A stretch of 64,000 nucleotides of DNA from Aquabacterium sp. CECT 9606 (GTDB taxonomy: Bacteria; Pseudomonadota; Gammaproteobacteria; Burkholderiales; Burkholderiaceae_C): NCBI RefSeq assembly GCF_918741295.1, contig NZ_CAKKNB010000004.1, forward strand, positions 607,830 to 671,829. The letters are read 5' to 3'. How positions within the stretch are numbered: position 1 is the stretch's first letter; each line of letters starts with the position of its first letter. The translations under genes were made by a program, and so were the position numbers. The notes below the pieces were generated by a model, which was not told the origin of the DNA, did no database searches, and saw only the letters and a program-made list of their open reading frames with translations. Below are positions 53,501 to 63,101 of the stretch, piece by piece.

Positions 53501-56500
53501 GGCGGCCAGCAGCGAGTGGCCACCCAAGGCGAAAAAGTCATCGTCGACGCCGATCTGGGGCACCTTGAGCATGGCCTGCATGGCTTGGGCAATGGCTTGC
53601 TCCAGCTCGTTGCGCGGCGCTTGTGCCAAAGTGCTCGTCGAGGCCTTGGGCTCGGCCGGCGCGGGCAGGGCCTTGCGGTCGATCTTGCCATTGGGCAGCA
53701 GCGGGATGGTGTCCAGGATCACCGTGTGCTGGGGCAGCATGTACTCGGGCAACTGGGCCGACAGGTGGGCCTTGACTTGCGCGGCATCAGGCGGCGTGCC
53801 GTTGGGCACGATGTAGGCCACCAGGCGCACATCGCCTGGGCCGAACTCGCGGGCCACGACCACACAGCGGTTGACTTGAGGGTGGTTGGTCAGCTGTGTT
53901 TCGATCTCGCCCAACTCGATGCGGTTGCCGCGGATCTTGACTTGGTGGTCGGCCCGGCCCAGGTACTCGATGGCGCCATCGTCCAGCCATCGGCCCACGT
54001 CGCCGGTCTTGTACATGCGGCCGCCCGGGTTGAAAGGATCGGGCAGGAATCGCTCGGCGGTCAGGTCGGGGCGGGCCACGTAGCCCATGCCCACTTGCAC
54101 GCCGCCGATGTACAGTTCGCCTTCGGCGCCCACGGGCAGCAGGCGCAGTTGCTCGTCCAACACGTACATGCGCGTGTTGGCAATGGGGCGGCCAATGGGC
54201 ACGATGCGGCGCGGATCATGGGGGCGGCAAGCCCACCAGGTCACGTCGACGGCGGCTTCGGTGGGCCCGTACAGGTTGCCCAGCTGGGCGTGGGGCAGGC
54301 ATTCGAAAAAGCGCTCCACTGCGTCAATCGGCAAGGCTTCGCCCGAGCACAGCACTTGTCGCACCGAAGTGCATTGGTCCAGGCCTGGCTCTTCCAGGAA
54401 AAGGTGCAGCATCGAAGGCACGAAGTGCAGCACGGTGACCCCTTCCTCCCGGATCAGGCCGGCCAGGTAACTGGCGTCACGGTGCCCTTCGGGCTTGGCC
54501 ACGACCACGGCGGCACCCGTCATCAGTGGCCAGAAGAACTCCCACACCGAGACGTCGAAGCTGTAGGGCGTTTTCTGGATGACGCGGTCTTGGGCGGTGA
54601 GCTGGTATTCCTGCTGCATCCATTGCAGCCGGTTGACGATGCCCTGGTGCGCATTCATGGCGCCTTTGGGGCGCCCGGTGGAGCCCGAGGTGAAGATGAC
54701 GTAGGCCGGGTCTTGGGGTGTGCCCACCAATGGGCCGGTTTGAACGGGGCCTGATGTGGGTTCATCCATGCGCAGGATGTGGGCCGAGGCCGGGAAGGCC
54801 GAACCCGCCTTGGCCCATTCGGCTTGGCGTGTGACGATGACGTTCATGGACGCGTCTTCGCACATGTGCGTCAGGCGCTCTTTGGGATAGGCCGGATCCA
54901 GGGGCACGTAAGCCCCGCCGCTGTAGACCACACCCACCAAGGCGGCGACCAGCTCGATGCTGCGATCCAGGCACACGCCCACCAAGGTGCCGGGCACGAC
55001 GCCTTGGGCGCGCAGGCGGTGAGCCAGGGCCCAGGCCTGCTGGTCGAGTTGCGCGTAGGTGACATCTTGCCCTTCAAAGCGAACGGCGATGGCGTGGGGA
55101 TGCTGTTGCGCACTGCGGCTGATGAGGTCACCCAGCCGCAGGCCGGTTTCATAAGCCGTCTCGGTGGCATTGAAGGCTTGCAGTCGCGCCAGGTCCTGGG
55201 CGCTGATCGTACTGATCGGGCTGGCTTGCTGCGTGATCTCGGCCAGCAGGGCTTGCAGATCAGCCACGATTTCAGCGGCCCGTTGTGGGCTGAAGAACTC
55301 GGTGCTGTGGTGCAGGTCCAGCGTCAGGGCCTGCGGGGTTTCGTAGAAGTTGAAGATGACTTCGCTGAGCAGGCCGAGCTTGCGGCCTTCGTGCATTTGC
55401 GCCTGCAAGGGCGCAAAGCCGCTCAGGTCCACGCGCGGGTTCAGGTTGAAGAACACACCAGTCAGCGGTGGGCGGCTGCCCATGCTGGGCTGGCCAATGG
55501 CGCGGGCCACGCTGCCTTGGGTGGCCAAGGGGTGCTCCAGGGCGTCCATCAAACTGTTGCGCGCGTGGGCAAGCACGGCCTCAAAGCTCTGGCCCCGCTG
55601 GCATTGCAGGCGCAGGGGCAGATCGAGCACGCCATCGGCGATCAAGGGCGCGTGGCGTGCCAGGCTCTGGCTGGCATAGGGGATGGACACCACGAAGTCA
55701 TCTTGACCGCTGCGGCGCTGGATCAGCATGCTCACCGCGGCCAGCATCACCTGGAACAAGGTGGCCTTGTTCTGGCGGGCCTTGGCCTGCAGGGCGGCCA
55801 GCACCGGGCCGTCGATCTGCGCGCGCAGGGTGTCGCCCTCGAAGCGGCGGGGATTGGGGGGCGTGCGGTCGCCCAGGCTCACGGGTTGCGGGGCGTTGGC
55901 CAATGCCTGGCGCCAGAAGGCCAGGTCTTCCTGGCCTTGCGGGCCGTCCCAGCGGGCTTGCTCGTCGATGGCGAAGCGGCGGGGCGATTCAGCGGCCGGC
56001 CAGGTCGGGCTGAGGCCCAGGCTGCGGGCGCGGTAAGCCGTGGCCAGGTCGGTGAGCATCACGCTGGAGGCCCAACCGTCAAACACCAGGTGGCTGGCCA
56101 CGAGGTGAACCACCACGCGACCATCGCTCAAACGAAGCAAGCTCACGCGCGCCAGGGGCGTTTGGGTCAACGAGAGGTCTTGGCGACTGGCCTGTTCGCA
56201 GAAGGCGTCGAGGGCCTGTGCCGCATTGGTCTGGCTACGCAGATCAACGTGGGCAATGCTCGGTTGATGCTGCTCGTCCAGGATCTGCTGAGGTTCTGTG
56301 GCGTCGAAGTGGATGCGGAAAGCCTCGTGGCGTTGCAGCACGTCTTGCAGAGCCGCTTCCAGCGCGGCTTCCTGCACATCGCCTTGCAGGCTCAGGCAAA
56401 AAGACTCGTTGAGCGCGATGCGGGCGTTGGCGTCAAAACTGGCGGCCAGCCAACGCTCGGTCTGGCCGGGCGTCAACGGGGCGGGGTTGGGCAGGGCCAG

Positions 56501-59500
56501 GCGCTGGGGCGGCGTGGGGGTGCCATCGCGTGGCGCGATGAAACCCAGGGCCATCAACTCATCCAGCGATTGGGTGAACACGGTGAAGATGCGGTCCAGC
56601 TCGGCATCGCCCATGGCTTCGGTGACGAAGTGTCCGAACTGCTCATACAGGTGCAGGCCGTGGAAGCGCAGCAGGTAGTAAAACAGGCTGACGTATTTCT
56701 GGTTGTCATCCCAGGCCAGGCGCCACAACGATGCGCAATGCACGGCCTTGACCGGTGCGCCGCGGGCGGCGAAGGCGGTGTTCAACCGATCGACCAAGCC
56801 TTGTGTGCGGCCATTGAGCGTGGCGTACAGCTGGCGACCGCCCTGCTTGAGGTGCAGCAGCGACGCGCGCGCGGCGGCCAGTGCCAGCGGGTGGCGCACA
56901 AAGGTGCCGGCAAAGTAGGTGACGCCCGCCTCGGGGTAGGAGTCATCGCCGTATTGCCAATGGCCTCCGTCCAACGCGTCCAGCCACGCCGACCCGCCCG
57001 CGATGGCGGCGAAGGGCAGCCCACCGCCGATGATCTTGCCGTAGGTGGAGATGTCGGAACGCACGCCATAGAACTCTTGCGCGCCGCCGGGCGCCAGGCG
57101 GAAGCCTGTCACCACTTCGTCGAAGATCAAGGCGCAGCCGGCCTTGTCGGCGATCTGCCGCAGTGATTGCACGAAGGCGCGCGGCTGCAAGGTCGGGTAC
57201 TTGTTCTGGATGGGCTCGATCATGATCGCAGCCAGTTCGTGGCCGCGTTCGCGCAAGACCTTCAGCGAGTCTTCGCTGTCGTAGTCCAGCACCAGGATGT
57301 TCTCGACGGCGTTGGCCAGGATGCCCGGCGCGGCCGACAGCGAGCGCAACTGCTTGGTGCCGCGCACGATGACTTCGTCAAAAATGCCGTGGTAGGAGTT
57401 GGTGAAGATGGCGATGGTCTTGCGGCCAGTCACGGTGCGCGCGATGCGCATGGCGCCCATCACGGCTTCGGAGCCGGTGTTGCAGAAGGCCACGCGCTCC
57501 ATGCCGGTGAACTCGGAGATCAGCTCGGCCACCTCGGCCGACATGGGATGCTGCGGGCCGACTTCGATGCCCGAGTCCAGTTGCTCCTTCATGGCCTGGA
57601 CCACGCTGTCGGGCTGGTAGCCCAGCAGGTTGGCGCCAAAGCAGGACAGCAGGTCGATGTACTCGTTGCCATCGATGTCCCACACGTGGGCACCCTTGGA
57701 GCGGTCGGCCACGATGGGGTAGACCAGGTCCTTCCACAAGGGATTGAAGCCGGTGACGACGCGTGGGTCGGCCATGACCTTGCGGTGCTTCTGGCTGAAG
57801 GCCTTGGACTGGCCGGTGCGGGCGTTGTAGCGGACGATGAAGTCGTCCAGCCATTGGCGTTGGGCGGGCGTGAAATCGGTTTGCGCATCCAGCGTGATGC
57901 GCGCCGAGGCGCCAAAAGGCTTTTCAAGCAGGGATGTCTTGGATGGCTGCTCCAGCGCGGGCAATGGGGCGGCTGGCGTGGGCGTAGGTGCAAGTGCGGG
58001 CGCACTGACCGGTGCCATCGCCGGAGCAGCGCTGACCAGGCCCTGGCCAGACAGCAAGGCCAGTTGCTGGGCCATCAGCTGCATCTGCTGCTGGATCAAC
58101 TGGTGGACAGCATCGCCCTGGACGGGGGCGAATGTGGGTGCGAACACAGGCTGACTTTGGCCCATGGCTTGTGGGGCAAACGATGCAGCCGGCGCAATCG
58201 GTGCGGCGGGCGCGGCCACGGGCGGTGGTGCGAACTTGTCGGCGGGCAGCTGGGCATCCAGGAACTCGCCCAGCTTGGCCAGGGTGTCCAGGTCTTCCAG
58301 CAGGCGGCGAAAGCGCAGCTTGATGCCAAACACGCGCTCCAGCTCCAGGGTGGCCTGGGTCAGCGAGAGCGAGTCCAGGCCCTGATCCACGAAGGTGGCG
58401 TCGCGGTGCACGGATTCGGCGGGGATGCCTGAAACATCGACAAGGATGCGGGTGAGTTCCTGTTCAAGGCGGGGTAGGCGGCTCATGGGCGGGACATCCT
58501 CTGGAACGGAAGAAGCAGGAAGAACAGGCGCGGCGTTGACCACCACGGGTGCCACGGTGCGGCGTTTGAACCAATGCACCTCGCCCCTGAAGGGGTAGGC
58601 GGGCAAAGGCCATCGGCGGGCTTGGCGCGAAACTGGCCAGGCGATGTCAACCCCCGCGCACCACAAGGCGCCAATGGCCTGCAAGGCTCGGGTAGCGGGG
58701 GCGCCGGGGTCTTGGGCCGGACCGAGCAGCGGCACGATGCGGGGCACGACGTTGTCGGCTGTGCGGTGCTGGCGCATCAAGGCGGTCAAAGCCTGGCTGG
58801 GGCCGACTTCAATGAACACCGTGTCACCTTGCGACAGCTCGGCTTGCACGGCGCGGCTGAACTGCACGGTGGCGCGCACCTGACGGGCCCAGTAGCTTGG
58901 ATCCGTGGCTTCATGCGCCAGCAAGGGCGCGCCGCTGATGCACGAGTAAACCGGGATGCTGGGCGCGCTCAAGGTGGCCTGGGCCAGCGCTTGCGCCACC
59001 TTTGGCAAGGCGCCGTCCATGCTGGCGCTGTGGAAGGCATGGGACACCTTCAGGCGCGTGGTACCGATGTCTTGCGCTTCCAGCTGAGTGGCAAAGGCCG
59101 CGATGGCATCGAAGCTGCCAGCCACCACCGTCAAGGCCGGTGCATTGGCGGCGGCCAGTTCAACCCCCGCTGGCAGCATGCGGCCGACCACATCGCTGCT
59201 GGCGCGCACGGCCAACATGGCGCCGGGTGGCTGCTCGAACATGGCTTGGCCACGCTCGATGACGGCGCGCATGGCATCGGGCAACGACAAAATGCCGGCG
59301 TGGCAGGCGGCCGCGTATTCGCCAATGCTGTGGCCAATCATGGCCTGCGGTTTGATGCCCAGGCTGTCCAGCCAGACGGCCAGCGCGTAGGACACGGCGA
59401 ACAAAGCCGGCTGGGCATGCCGCGTTTCAGCGAGGCCTGCGGCGGCCAAGGCGTCACCGGGCTCGGCATCGATCAGCCAGGTGCGCAGCTTCACGGCCAT

Positions 59501-62500
59501 GTCGGCCGGGGCCACGGCCAGGCATTGCTCGAAGGCTTCGCGGAAGGCCGGGGCCTGGTCCACCAAAGCCCGCGCCATGCCGGGATGTTGAGAACCCTGG
59601 CCGGGAAACAGGAAGACCATCCGGGGCTTGGCCGCCGGGATGGCACTGGCCACCTTCACGTCGCGCAGGGCGGCCACGGCAGAGGCCGCGTCGCTGGCCA
59701 CCACTGCCACACGGTGCGCCATGGGCTGGCGGCCCCGAGTCAAGGTGGCGACCACGCCGGACAGCGGTATGGCCGGGTGGCGCTCAAGGTGCTTGGCCAG
59801 ATCCTGGGCCCGTTGCAATGCGGCCTGTGGCGAGCGTGCAGACAAGGGCAACAGATGCAGTTGGCCAGTGTTTTCATCGTCGGGCGCGGTTTGCACGGGC
59901 GCTTCTTCCAGCACCACGTGGGCATTGGTGCCACCCACGCCAAACGAGCTGACCGCTGCGCGACGCACTTGTGGCCCACGTGGCCAGGCGCGAGCCTCAG
60001 CCTGCACTGTGAACGGCGTGTTGGCCAAGTCAATCTGTGGGTTGGGCCGGCGGTAGTGCAGGGTGCCCGGGATGATCTCGCGGTGCATCGACAAGGTGGC
60101 CTTGATCAGGCCCAGCACACCCGCAGCGGCCACCGTGTGGCCCAGGTGGCCCTTGATGGAGCCGATCTGGCAGAACTGCTTGTCCGCCGTGTCGCGGGCC
60201 CACGCCCGGCTGAGCGCGGCGATCTCGATGGGGTCGCCCAGCGAGGTGCCAGTGCCGTGGGCTTCGACATAGCCGATGCTGCGTGCATTGATGCCCGCGT
60301 GGTCCAGCGCCATGGCGATGGCCTCGGCCTGCCCGCTCACGCTGGGCGCGGTGAAGCTGGCTTTGTCGCCCCCATCGTTGTTCAGGCCGACGCCCTTGAT
60401 CACGCCATAGACGGTGTCGCCATCGGCCAGGGCCTGCTTCAGGCGTTTGAGCACGACCACGCCGCCGCCGCTGGCAAAGACGGTGCCCGAAGCTTCAGCA
60501 TCAAAAGGGCGGCAACGGCCATCGGCCGATTCCATGCTGCCTTCAACGTACAGGTAGCCGCTGATCTGTGGCACCACCAGGGTCACGCCACCGGCCAGGG
60601 CCACATCGCATTGGCCTTGCGCCAAAGCGTGCCAGGCCTGCGTGATGGCCACCAGCGAGGTCGAGCACGCCGTGTGGATGGACACCGCCGGCCCACGCAG
60701 GTTGAGCCGGTTGGCCGCGCGCGTAGCCACATAGTCTTTTTCGCTGGCCAGCATGGTGGCGAACTCGCCGTAGCGCTGGATCAGTTCGGGGTCTTCCAGC
60801 CGCATGGCGGGCAGGTAGGTGTTGTTGGCACTGCCGGCATACACACCGATGCGGTCTTGCACCCTGGCCGGGTCAATGGCGGCGTCTTCAAGGGCCGACC
60901 AGCACAGCTCCAGGAACAGGCGCTGCTGCGGGTCGAGCACAGTGGCTTCGCGCGCCGAGATGCCAAAGAAGGCCGCGTCGAAACGGTCGGCGTCTTCCAG
61001 CACCCCGCGTGCTGCCACGAAGTTGGGGCGGCTGCGCAGGTCTTGCGGCACGGACGGGTCCAGCTCGTGCGGCGCAAAGCGACGGATGCCCTCGCGGTCG
61101 GCCAGCAGGTTGTCCCAGAAGGTGTCCAGATCATGGGCGTTGTCGGCCCGCACCGACATGCCGATGATGGCAATGCCGTCTTGGTCTTGTGGGCCGGCGG
61201 GCAGGTGCCGCCGAACCGGCGCGGCGGCGCCTTGCAGGCTGTCGCGCATGCCAGCAATGGTGGGGCGGTCGTACACCTCGGCCACCGACAGGTTCAAACC
61301 CAGTTGCTTGATGCGGCCCACGAAGCGCATCACCAGCAGCGATCGGGCCCCGGCATCGAACACATTGGTGTCGTCGGCCAGGTCGCTCAGGCCCAGCAGT
61401 TCTTGCCAGACGCTGCGCAGTCGTTCGGTCACCGGCAGCGTCGTGGGGTCGACGGCCGAAGTGGCCTCCACCGCGGGCAGGGGCAAGCTGCGCCGGTCGA
61501 TCTTGCCGCTGGGGGTGGTGGGCAGTTTGTCCAGCGCGATGAAGCGCACGGGGATCATGTAGTCGGGCAGGCGGTCGCGCAGCCATTGGCGCAGCGGCGC
61601 CAGCAGTTGCGTCAGCGCCGGGCTGCCAGGGCGCAGCACCACGTGGGCGACCAGCTGGCGGCCAGAGCCAGGCACGTCGGGCGCGGTCACGGCGGCATCC
61701 TGGACCGATTCGTGCGTCATCAGGGCCAGCTCGATGTCGCCGGGCTCAATGCGGAAACCATCGACCTTGAGTTGCTGGTCAATGCGGCCCTGGTAAGTCA
61801 GCACACCCGCAGGGTCGCGGCTGACCAGGTCGCCCGTGGCGTACCAGCGGCCCGGCAGGCCAGCGGGGCCGTCCAGAAAGCGTTCGGCGCTCAACTGGGC
61901 CTGGCCCAGGTAGCCGTGGGCCAGGGTTTCGCCACCCAGCAGCAACTCGCCGGTTTCGCTGGTGCTGAGCGCGCCGGTGTCAGGGTCGCGCAGGGCCACT
62001 AGGACATGGGGCAAGGCGATGCCGATGGGCGGAATGCCGGGCCAGGAGGCGGGCGGGCCGCTGAGTTCGAAGGCCGTGACCACGTGGCTTTCAGTCGGGC
62101 CATAGTGGTTGTGCAGCACCGCTTTCGGCAGCCGCGCGAACAGGGCGCGGATGGTGGGCGTGACCTGCAATTGCTCGCCAGCGCTGACCACTTCACGAAG
62201 GGCCAGCGGGGGCTTGCTTTCCTGGTGCGCGTCATCATCTGCCTGGGCCAGCATCTGCAAGGCCACGTAGGGCAAAAAGATGCGTTCAACGCCGTGCTCT
62301 TGCAAGGCTTGTCGCAACAAGGCCGGGTCACGCCGGTGGCTGTCGGGGATCAGCACCAGCGTGCCGCCGCAAGCCAGGGTCGAGAATATCTCCTGGAAAT
62401 GCACATCGAATGACAAGGGCGCGAACTGCAGGGTTCGGGCGGCTTGCCCCAGGCGGGGATGCTGCGCATGCCATTGGGTGAGGTGGCGCAAGGGCAGGTC

Positions 62501-62983
62501 GCCCATGGCCACGCCTTTGGGCCGCCCGGTGGAGCCCGAGGTGAAGAGCACATAAGCCAGGTCGCTGGCGGCGGCATGGGGCTGCCCTTGCGGGGCCGCG
62601 ACCGAGTCCAAGCCGGGAACGGGGCCAACGAGGTCTTGCAAGGTCGACAAGGCGGCCGGCTCGCCCACCACCACGCGGGGCTGGGCGTCGGCCAACATGG
62701 CTTGCAGCCGATCAGCCGGGTAACTCAAATCCAATGGAACGTAGCCCACGCCGGCCTCGACCGCGGCCAGGATGGCGATCACCGTGTCAGCGGACCGTGT
62801 GGCGGCGATGGCGATGCGGTCCCCGGGGACCAGCCCGGCCGCGCGCAAAAGGTCGGCCTGCTGGTGGACTTTGGCGGACAAAGCCCGGTAATTCAGTCGG
62901 ATTCCCGAATATTCCAGGGCGATGCCATCGGGATTTTGGTCAGCGGCGGCGCGCAACCAGTGGCTCAGGGCCGGTGGGTTCAT
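50588..62983 (-). CDS. Hybrid NRPS-PKS megasynthase (A-T-KS-AT-T-AMT-C-A-T-C-A*-T)
   Basis: About 4131 residues; residue numbers count from an alternative ATG at 63016, but ATG 62983 has the better ribosome site (AGGA). Adenylation domain 1, SGSTG near 160; its code residues read DVQFVAHVV, proline-like. Carrier 1 near 555 (GARSLLV). Ketosynthase from about 612, Cys in TACSTSL near 784, His in EAHGTGTS and KGHLGHT. Acyltransferase with GHSIGE near 1228 and HAFH near 1327, the malonyl type. Carrier 2 near 1548 (GLDSLSL). Class III PLP aminotransferase about 1705-2157, Lys in YGKIIGGG near 1993. Condensation 1 (SHLVFDGW, near 2312). Adenylation 2 (SGSTG near 2776), code DVWHLSLVD, serine. Carrier 2b near 3166 (GGHSLLA). 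Condensation 2 (HHVLWDGW near 3364). A degenerate adenylation region about 3685-4039 with no recognisable core motifs. Last carrier near 4072 (GGTSLQV). No thioesterase or reductase. KS-AT-T-aminotransferase order recalls the iturin/mycosubtilin starter synthases. Product inferred, not known. Confidence 0.92.
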   Translation of the reverse strand: MNPPALSHWLRAAADQNPDGIALEYSGIRLNYRALSAKVHQQADLLRAAGLVPGDRIAIAATRSADTVIAILAAVEAGVGYVPLDLSYPADRLQAMLADAQPRVVVGEPAALSTLQDLVGPVPGLDSVAAPQGQPHAAASDLAYVLFTSGSTGRPKGVAMGDLPLRHLTQWHAQHPRLGQAARTLQFAPLSFDVHFQEIFSTLACGGTLVLIPDSHRRDPALLRQALQEHGVERIFLPYVALQMLAQADDDAHQESKPPLALREVVSAGEQLQVTPTIRALFARLPKAVLHNHYGPTESHVVTAFELSGPPASWPGIPPIGIALPHVLVALRDPDTGALSTSETGELLLGGETLAHGYLGQAQLSAERFLDGPAGLPGRWYATGDLVSRDPAGVLTYQGRIDQQLKVDGFRIEPGDIELALMTHESVQDAAVTAPDVPGSGRQLVAHVVLRPGSPALTQLLAPLRQWLRDRLPDYMIPVRFIALDKLPTTPSGKIDRRSLPLPAVEATSAVDPTTLPVTERLRSVWQELLGLSDLADDTNVFDAGARSLLVMRFVGRIKQLGLNLSVAEVYDRPTIAGMRDSLQGAAAPVRRHLPAGPQDQDGIAIIGMSVRADNAHDLDTFWDNLLADREGIRRFAPHELDPSVPQDLRSRPNFVAARGVLEDADRFDAAFFGISAREATVLDPQQRLFLELCWSALEDAAIDPARVQDRIGVYAGSANNTYLPAMRLEDPELIQRYGEFATMLASEKDYVATRAANRLNLRGPAVSIHTACSTSLVAITQAWHALAQGQCDVALAGGVTLVVPQISGYLYVEGSMESADGRCRPFDAEASGTVFASGGGVVVLKRLKQALADGDTVYGVIKGVGLNNDGGDKASFTAPSVSGQAEAIAMALDHAGINARSIGYVEAHGTGTSLGDPIEIAALSRAWARDTADKQFCQIGSIKGHLGHTVAAAGVLGLIKATLSMHREIIPGTLHYRRPNPQIDLANTPFTVQAEARAWPRGPQVRRAAVSSFGVGGTNAHVVLEEAPVQTAPDDENTGQLHLLPLSARSPQAALQRAQDLAKHLERHPAIPLSGVVATLTRGRQPMAHRVAVVASDAASAVAALRDVKVASAIPAAKPRMVFLFPGQGSQHPGMARALVDQAPAFREAFEQCLAVAPADMAVKLRTWLIDAEPGDALAAAGLAETRHAQPALFAVSYALAVWLDSLGIKPQAMIGHSIGEYAAACHAGILSLPDAMRAVIERGQAMFEQPPGAMLAVRASSDVVGRMLPAGVELAAANAPALTVVAGSFDAIAAFATQLEAQDIGTTRLKVSHAFHSASMDGALPKVAQALAQATLSAPSIPVYSCISGAPLLAHEATDPSYWARQVRATVQFSRAVQAELSQGDTVFIEVGPSQALTALMRQHRTADNVVPRIVPLLGPAQDPGAPATRALQAIGALWCAGVDIAWPVSRQARRWPLPAYPFRGEVHWFKRRTVAPVVVNAAPVLPASSVPEDVPPMSRLPRLEQELTRILVDVSGIPAESVHRDATFVDQGLDSLSLTQATLELERVFGIKLRFRRLLEDLDTLAKLGEFLDAQLPADKFAPPPVAAPAAPIAPAASFAPQAMGQSQPVFAPTFAPVQGDAVHQLIQQQMQLMAQQLALLSGQGLVSAAPAMAPVSAPALAPTPTPAAPLPALEQPSKTSLLEKPFGASARITLDAQTDFTPAQRQWLDDFIVRYNARTGQSKAFSQKHRKVMADPRVVTGFNPLWKDLVYPIVADRSKGAHVWDIDGNEYIDLLSCFGANLLGYQPDSVVQAMKEQLDSGIEVGPQHPMSAEVAELISEFTGMERVAFCNTGSEAVMGAMRIARTVTGRKTIAIFTNSYHGIFDEVIVRGTKQLRSLSAAPGILANAVENILVLDYDSEDSLKVLRERGHELAAIMIEPIQNKYPTLQPRAFVQSLRQIADKAGCALIFDEVVTGFRLAPGGAQEFYGVRSDISTYGKIIGGGLPFAAIAGGSAWLDALDGGHWQYGDDSYPEAGVTYFAGTFVRHPLALAAARASLLHLKQGGRQLYATLNGRTQGLVDRLNTAFAARGAPVKAVHCASLWRLAWDDNQKYVSLFYYLLRFHGLHLYEQFGHFVTEAMGDAELDRIFTVFTQSLDELMALGFIAPRDGTPTPPQRLALPNPAPLTPGQTERWLAASFDANARIALNESFCLSLQGDVQEAALEAALQDVLQRHEAFRIHFDATEPQQILDEQHQPSIAHVDLRSQTNAAQALDAFCEQASRQDLSLTQTPLARVSLLRLSDGRVVVHLVASHLVFDGWASSVMLTDLATAYRARSLGLSPTWPAAESPRRFAIDEQARWDGPQGQEDLAFWRQALANAPQPVSLGDRTPPNPRRFEGDTLRAQIDGPVLAALQAKARQNKATLFQVMLAAVSMLIQRRSGQDDFVVSIPYASQSLARHAPLIADGVLDLPLRLQCQRGQSFEAVLAHARNSLMDALEHPLATQGSVARAIGQPSMGSRPPLTGVFFNLNPRVDLSGFAPLQAQMHEGRKLGLLSEVIFNFYETPQALTLDLHHSTEFFSPQRAAEIVADLQALLAEITQQASPISTISAQDLARLQAFNATETAYETGLRLGDLISRSAQQHPHAIAVRFEGQDVTYAQLDQQAWALAHRLRAQGVVPGTLVGVCLDRSIELVAALVGVVYSGGAYVPLDPAYPKERLTHMCEDASMNVIVTRQAEWAKAGSAFPASAHILRMDEPTSGPVQTGPLVGTPQDPAYVIFTSGSTGRPKGAMNAHQGIVNRLQWMQQEYQLTAQDRVIQKTPYSFDVSVWEFFWPLMTGAAVVVAKPEGHRDASYLAGLIREEGVTVLHFVPSMLHLFLEEPGLDQCTSVRQVLCSGEALPIDAVERFFECLPHAQLGNLYGPTEAAVDVTWWACRPHDPRRIVPIGRPIANTRMYVLDEQLRLLPVGAEGELYIGGVQVGMGYVARPDLTAERFLPDPFNPGGRMYKTGDVGRWLDDGAIEYLGRADHQVKIRGNRIELGEIETQLTNHPQVNRCVVVAREFGPGDVRLVAYIVPNGTPPDAAQVKAHLSAQLPEYMLPQHTVILDTIPLLPNGKIDRKALPAPAEPKASTSTLAQAPRNELEQAIAQAMQAMLKVPQIGVDDDFFALGGHSLLAARVIGQLNKQLGLQLTLRNLFEAPSVAKLARAIEQQSGMANPAAQRTPIVHRPQQGTAPLTLMQERIRFIEEMQPGRVVYNAPSAHRLTGPMDLAAFNRAFQEMVRRQPALRTSIVREGDHYIQKTADHVDVSLLPLEDLSHLSGAAQETLLAQRLDALTAETFDLGQAPLLKMRLFKLSEQQHALFFMTHHVLWDGWSFDILYTEISALYEAYLQGQEPALPPLPITYGDYAEWHQAWLQSQELKDQVAYWTKQFATGPLPKAPVGDVPRQLATNGLGSTEWMHMDNALVEQVREVAKQTGSTVSIVMLSVYAALMSQWLGDSQPAIGMPVRGRTATELEGIMGFFNNMLPIRLAVNPNLSCLDWIKSVRQTMVDAFASQDAPFEVLARELDGQRAGAATRLYQVMFSFQDARQRQTHWGPLAHERIPLLQKGATEDLNLWMVEIPGGIEGGLQYNAELLLPATVAALRDRFLSLLGDIVRDPRQPVRQLLAASPAEQDQLKRLSQAALPTPATVDVIEVMNAHIQAHPARPALRIGDQSLSFGELGQRIDQVEGLLRPHLTGGRDTVVVHTTDPVVRLVAGVAALRCEAQVLLGAMLPSHADHAVLVSEQSADAGPLPWVDTRTLLGARIHASASPAVATPTTPSMAVSKASLSTLCAALSQHSQVLPSDQVMVLEDAATAPSMLLQALQTWIAQACLLIVAGPQSQDGLHLIKLIKSQSIGQLDAPANTWRRILAARQGATLSLTAWLQATESTPDLVKALLDAGCTVLSCHRPSPLGLPVTAELLTSRNDSGVMGRPLLAGALSVVDEQDHQTLLPLGAAGLLRLTLGKDSHTGVPARWRSDGRLQSLEEQIEPVGTRRAASANPGTSTEQLIAKVWEDILGLKNISLHDNFFDLGGTSLQVMQAVQKIEQTLGKRISPQRYVFDTLAQLAVVYDADTVHSAPATPPAATPSSGSLMQRIVGLVRRA

Positions 62984-63021
62984 GACATTCCTGCTGGATA
63001 TTTCTTGTGTGACCATGAAAC

Positions 63022-63033
63022 CCAGTCGACTGG
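63022..63033. promoter_or_regulatory. 12-bp palindrome just upstream of the NRPS-PKS gene
   Basis: A perfect palindrome, CCAGTCGACTGG, lies 5 bases beyond the outer candidate ATG (63016) and 39 bases before the preferred start (62983), in the gap to the upstream hydrolase gene. It could be an operator, or simply a small hairpin. No clear promoter hexamers were identified on the minus strand here. Confidence 0.3.
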
Positions 63034-63101
63034 TGGGGGCGAATTTGTTTCAAGGGGTATCCTGAAAATCATACGACAGTGAGGGTTATGCATACCATCC
63101 C

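Noticed and set aside
58574-62002. An 1142-residue open frame on the plus strand opposite the NRPS-PKS gene, with further long plus-strand frames at 52139-54754 and 54779-57166
   Set aside because: Antisense shadows of a GC-rich coding sequence. They have biased, repetitive composition and no recognisable domains, while the minus-strand frame has continuous catalytic motifs.
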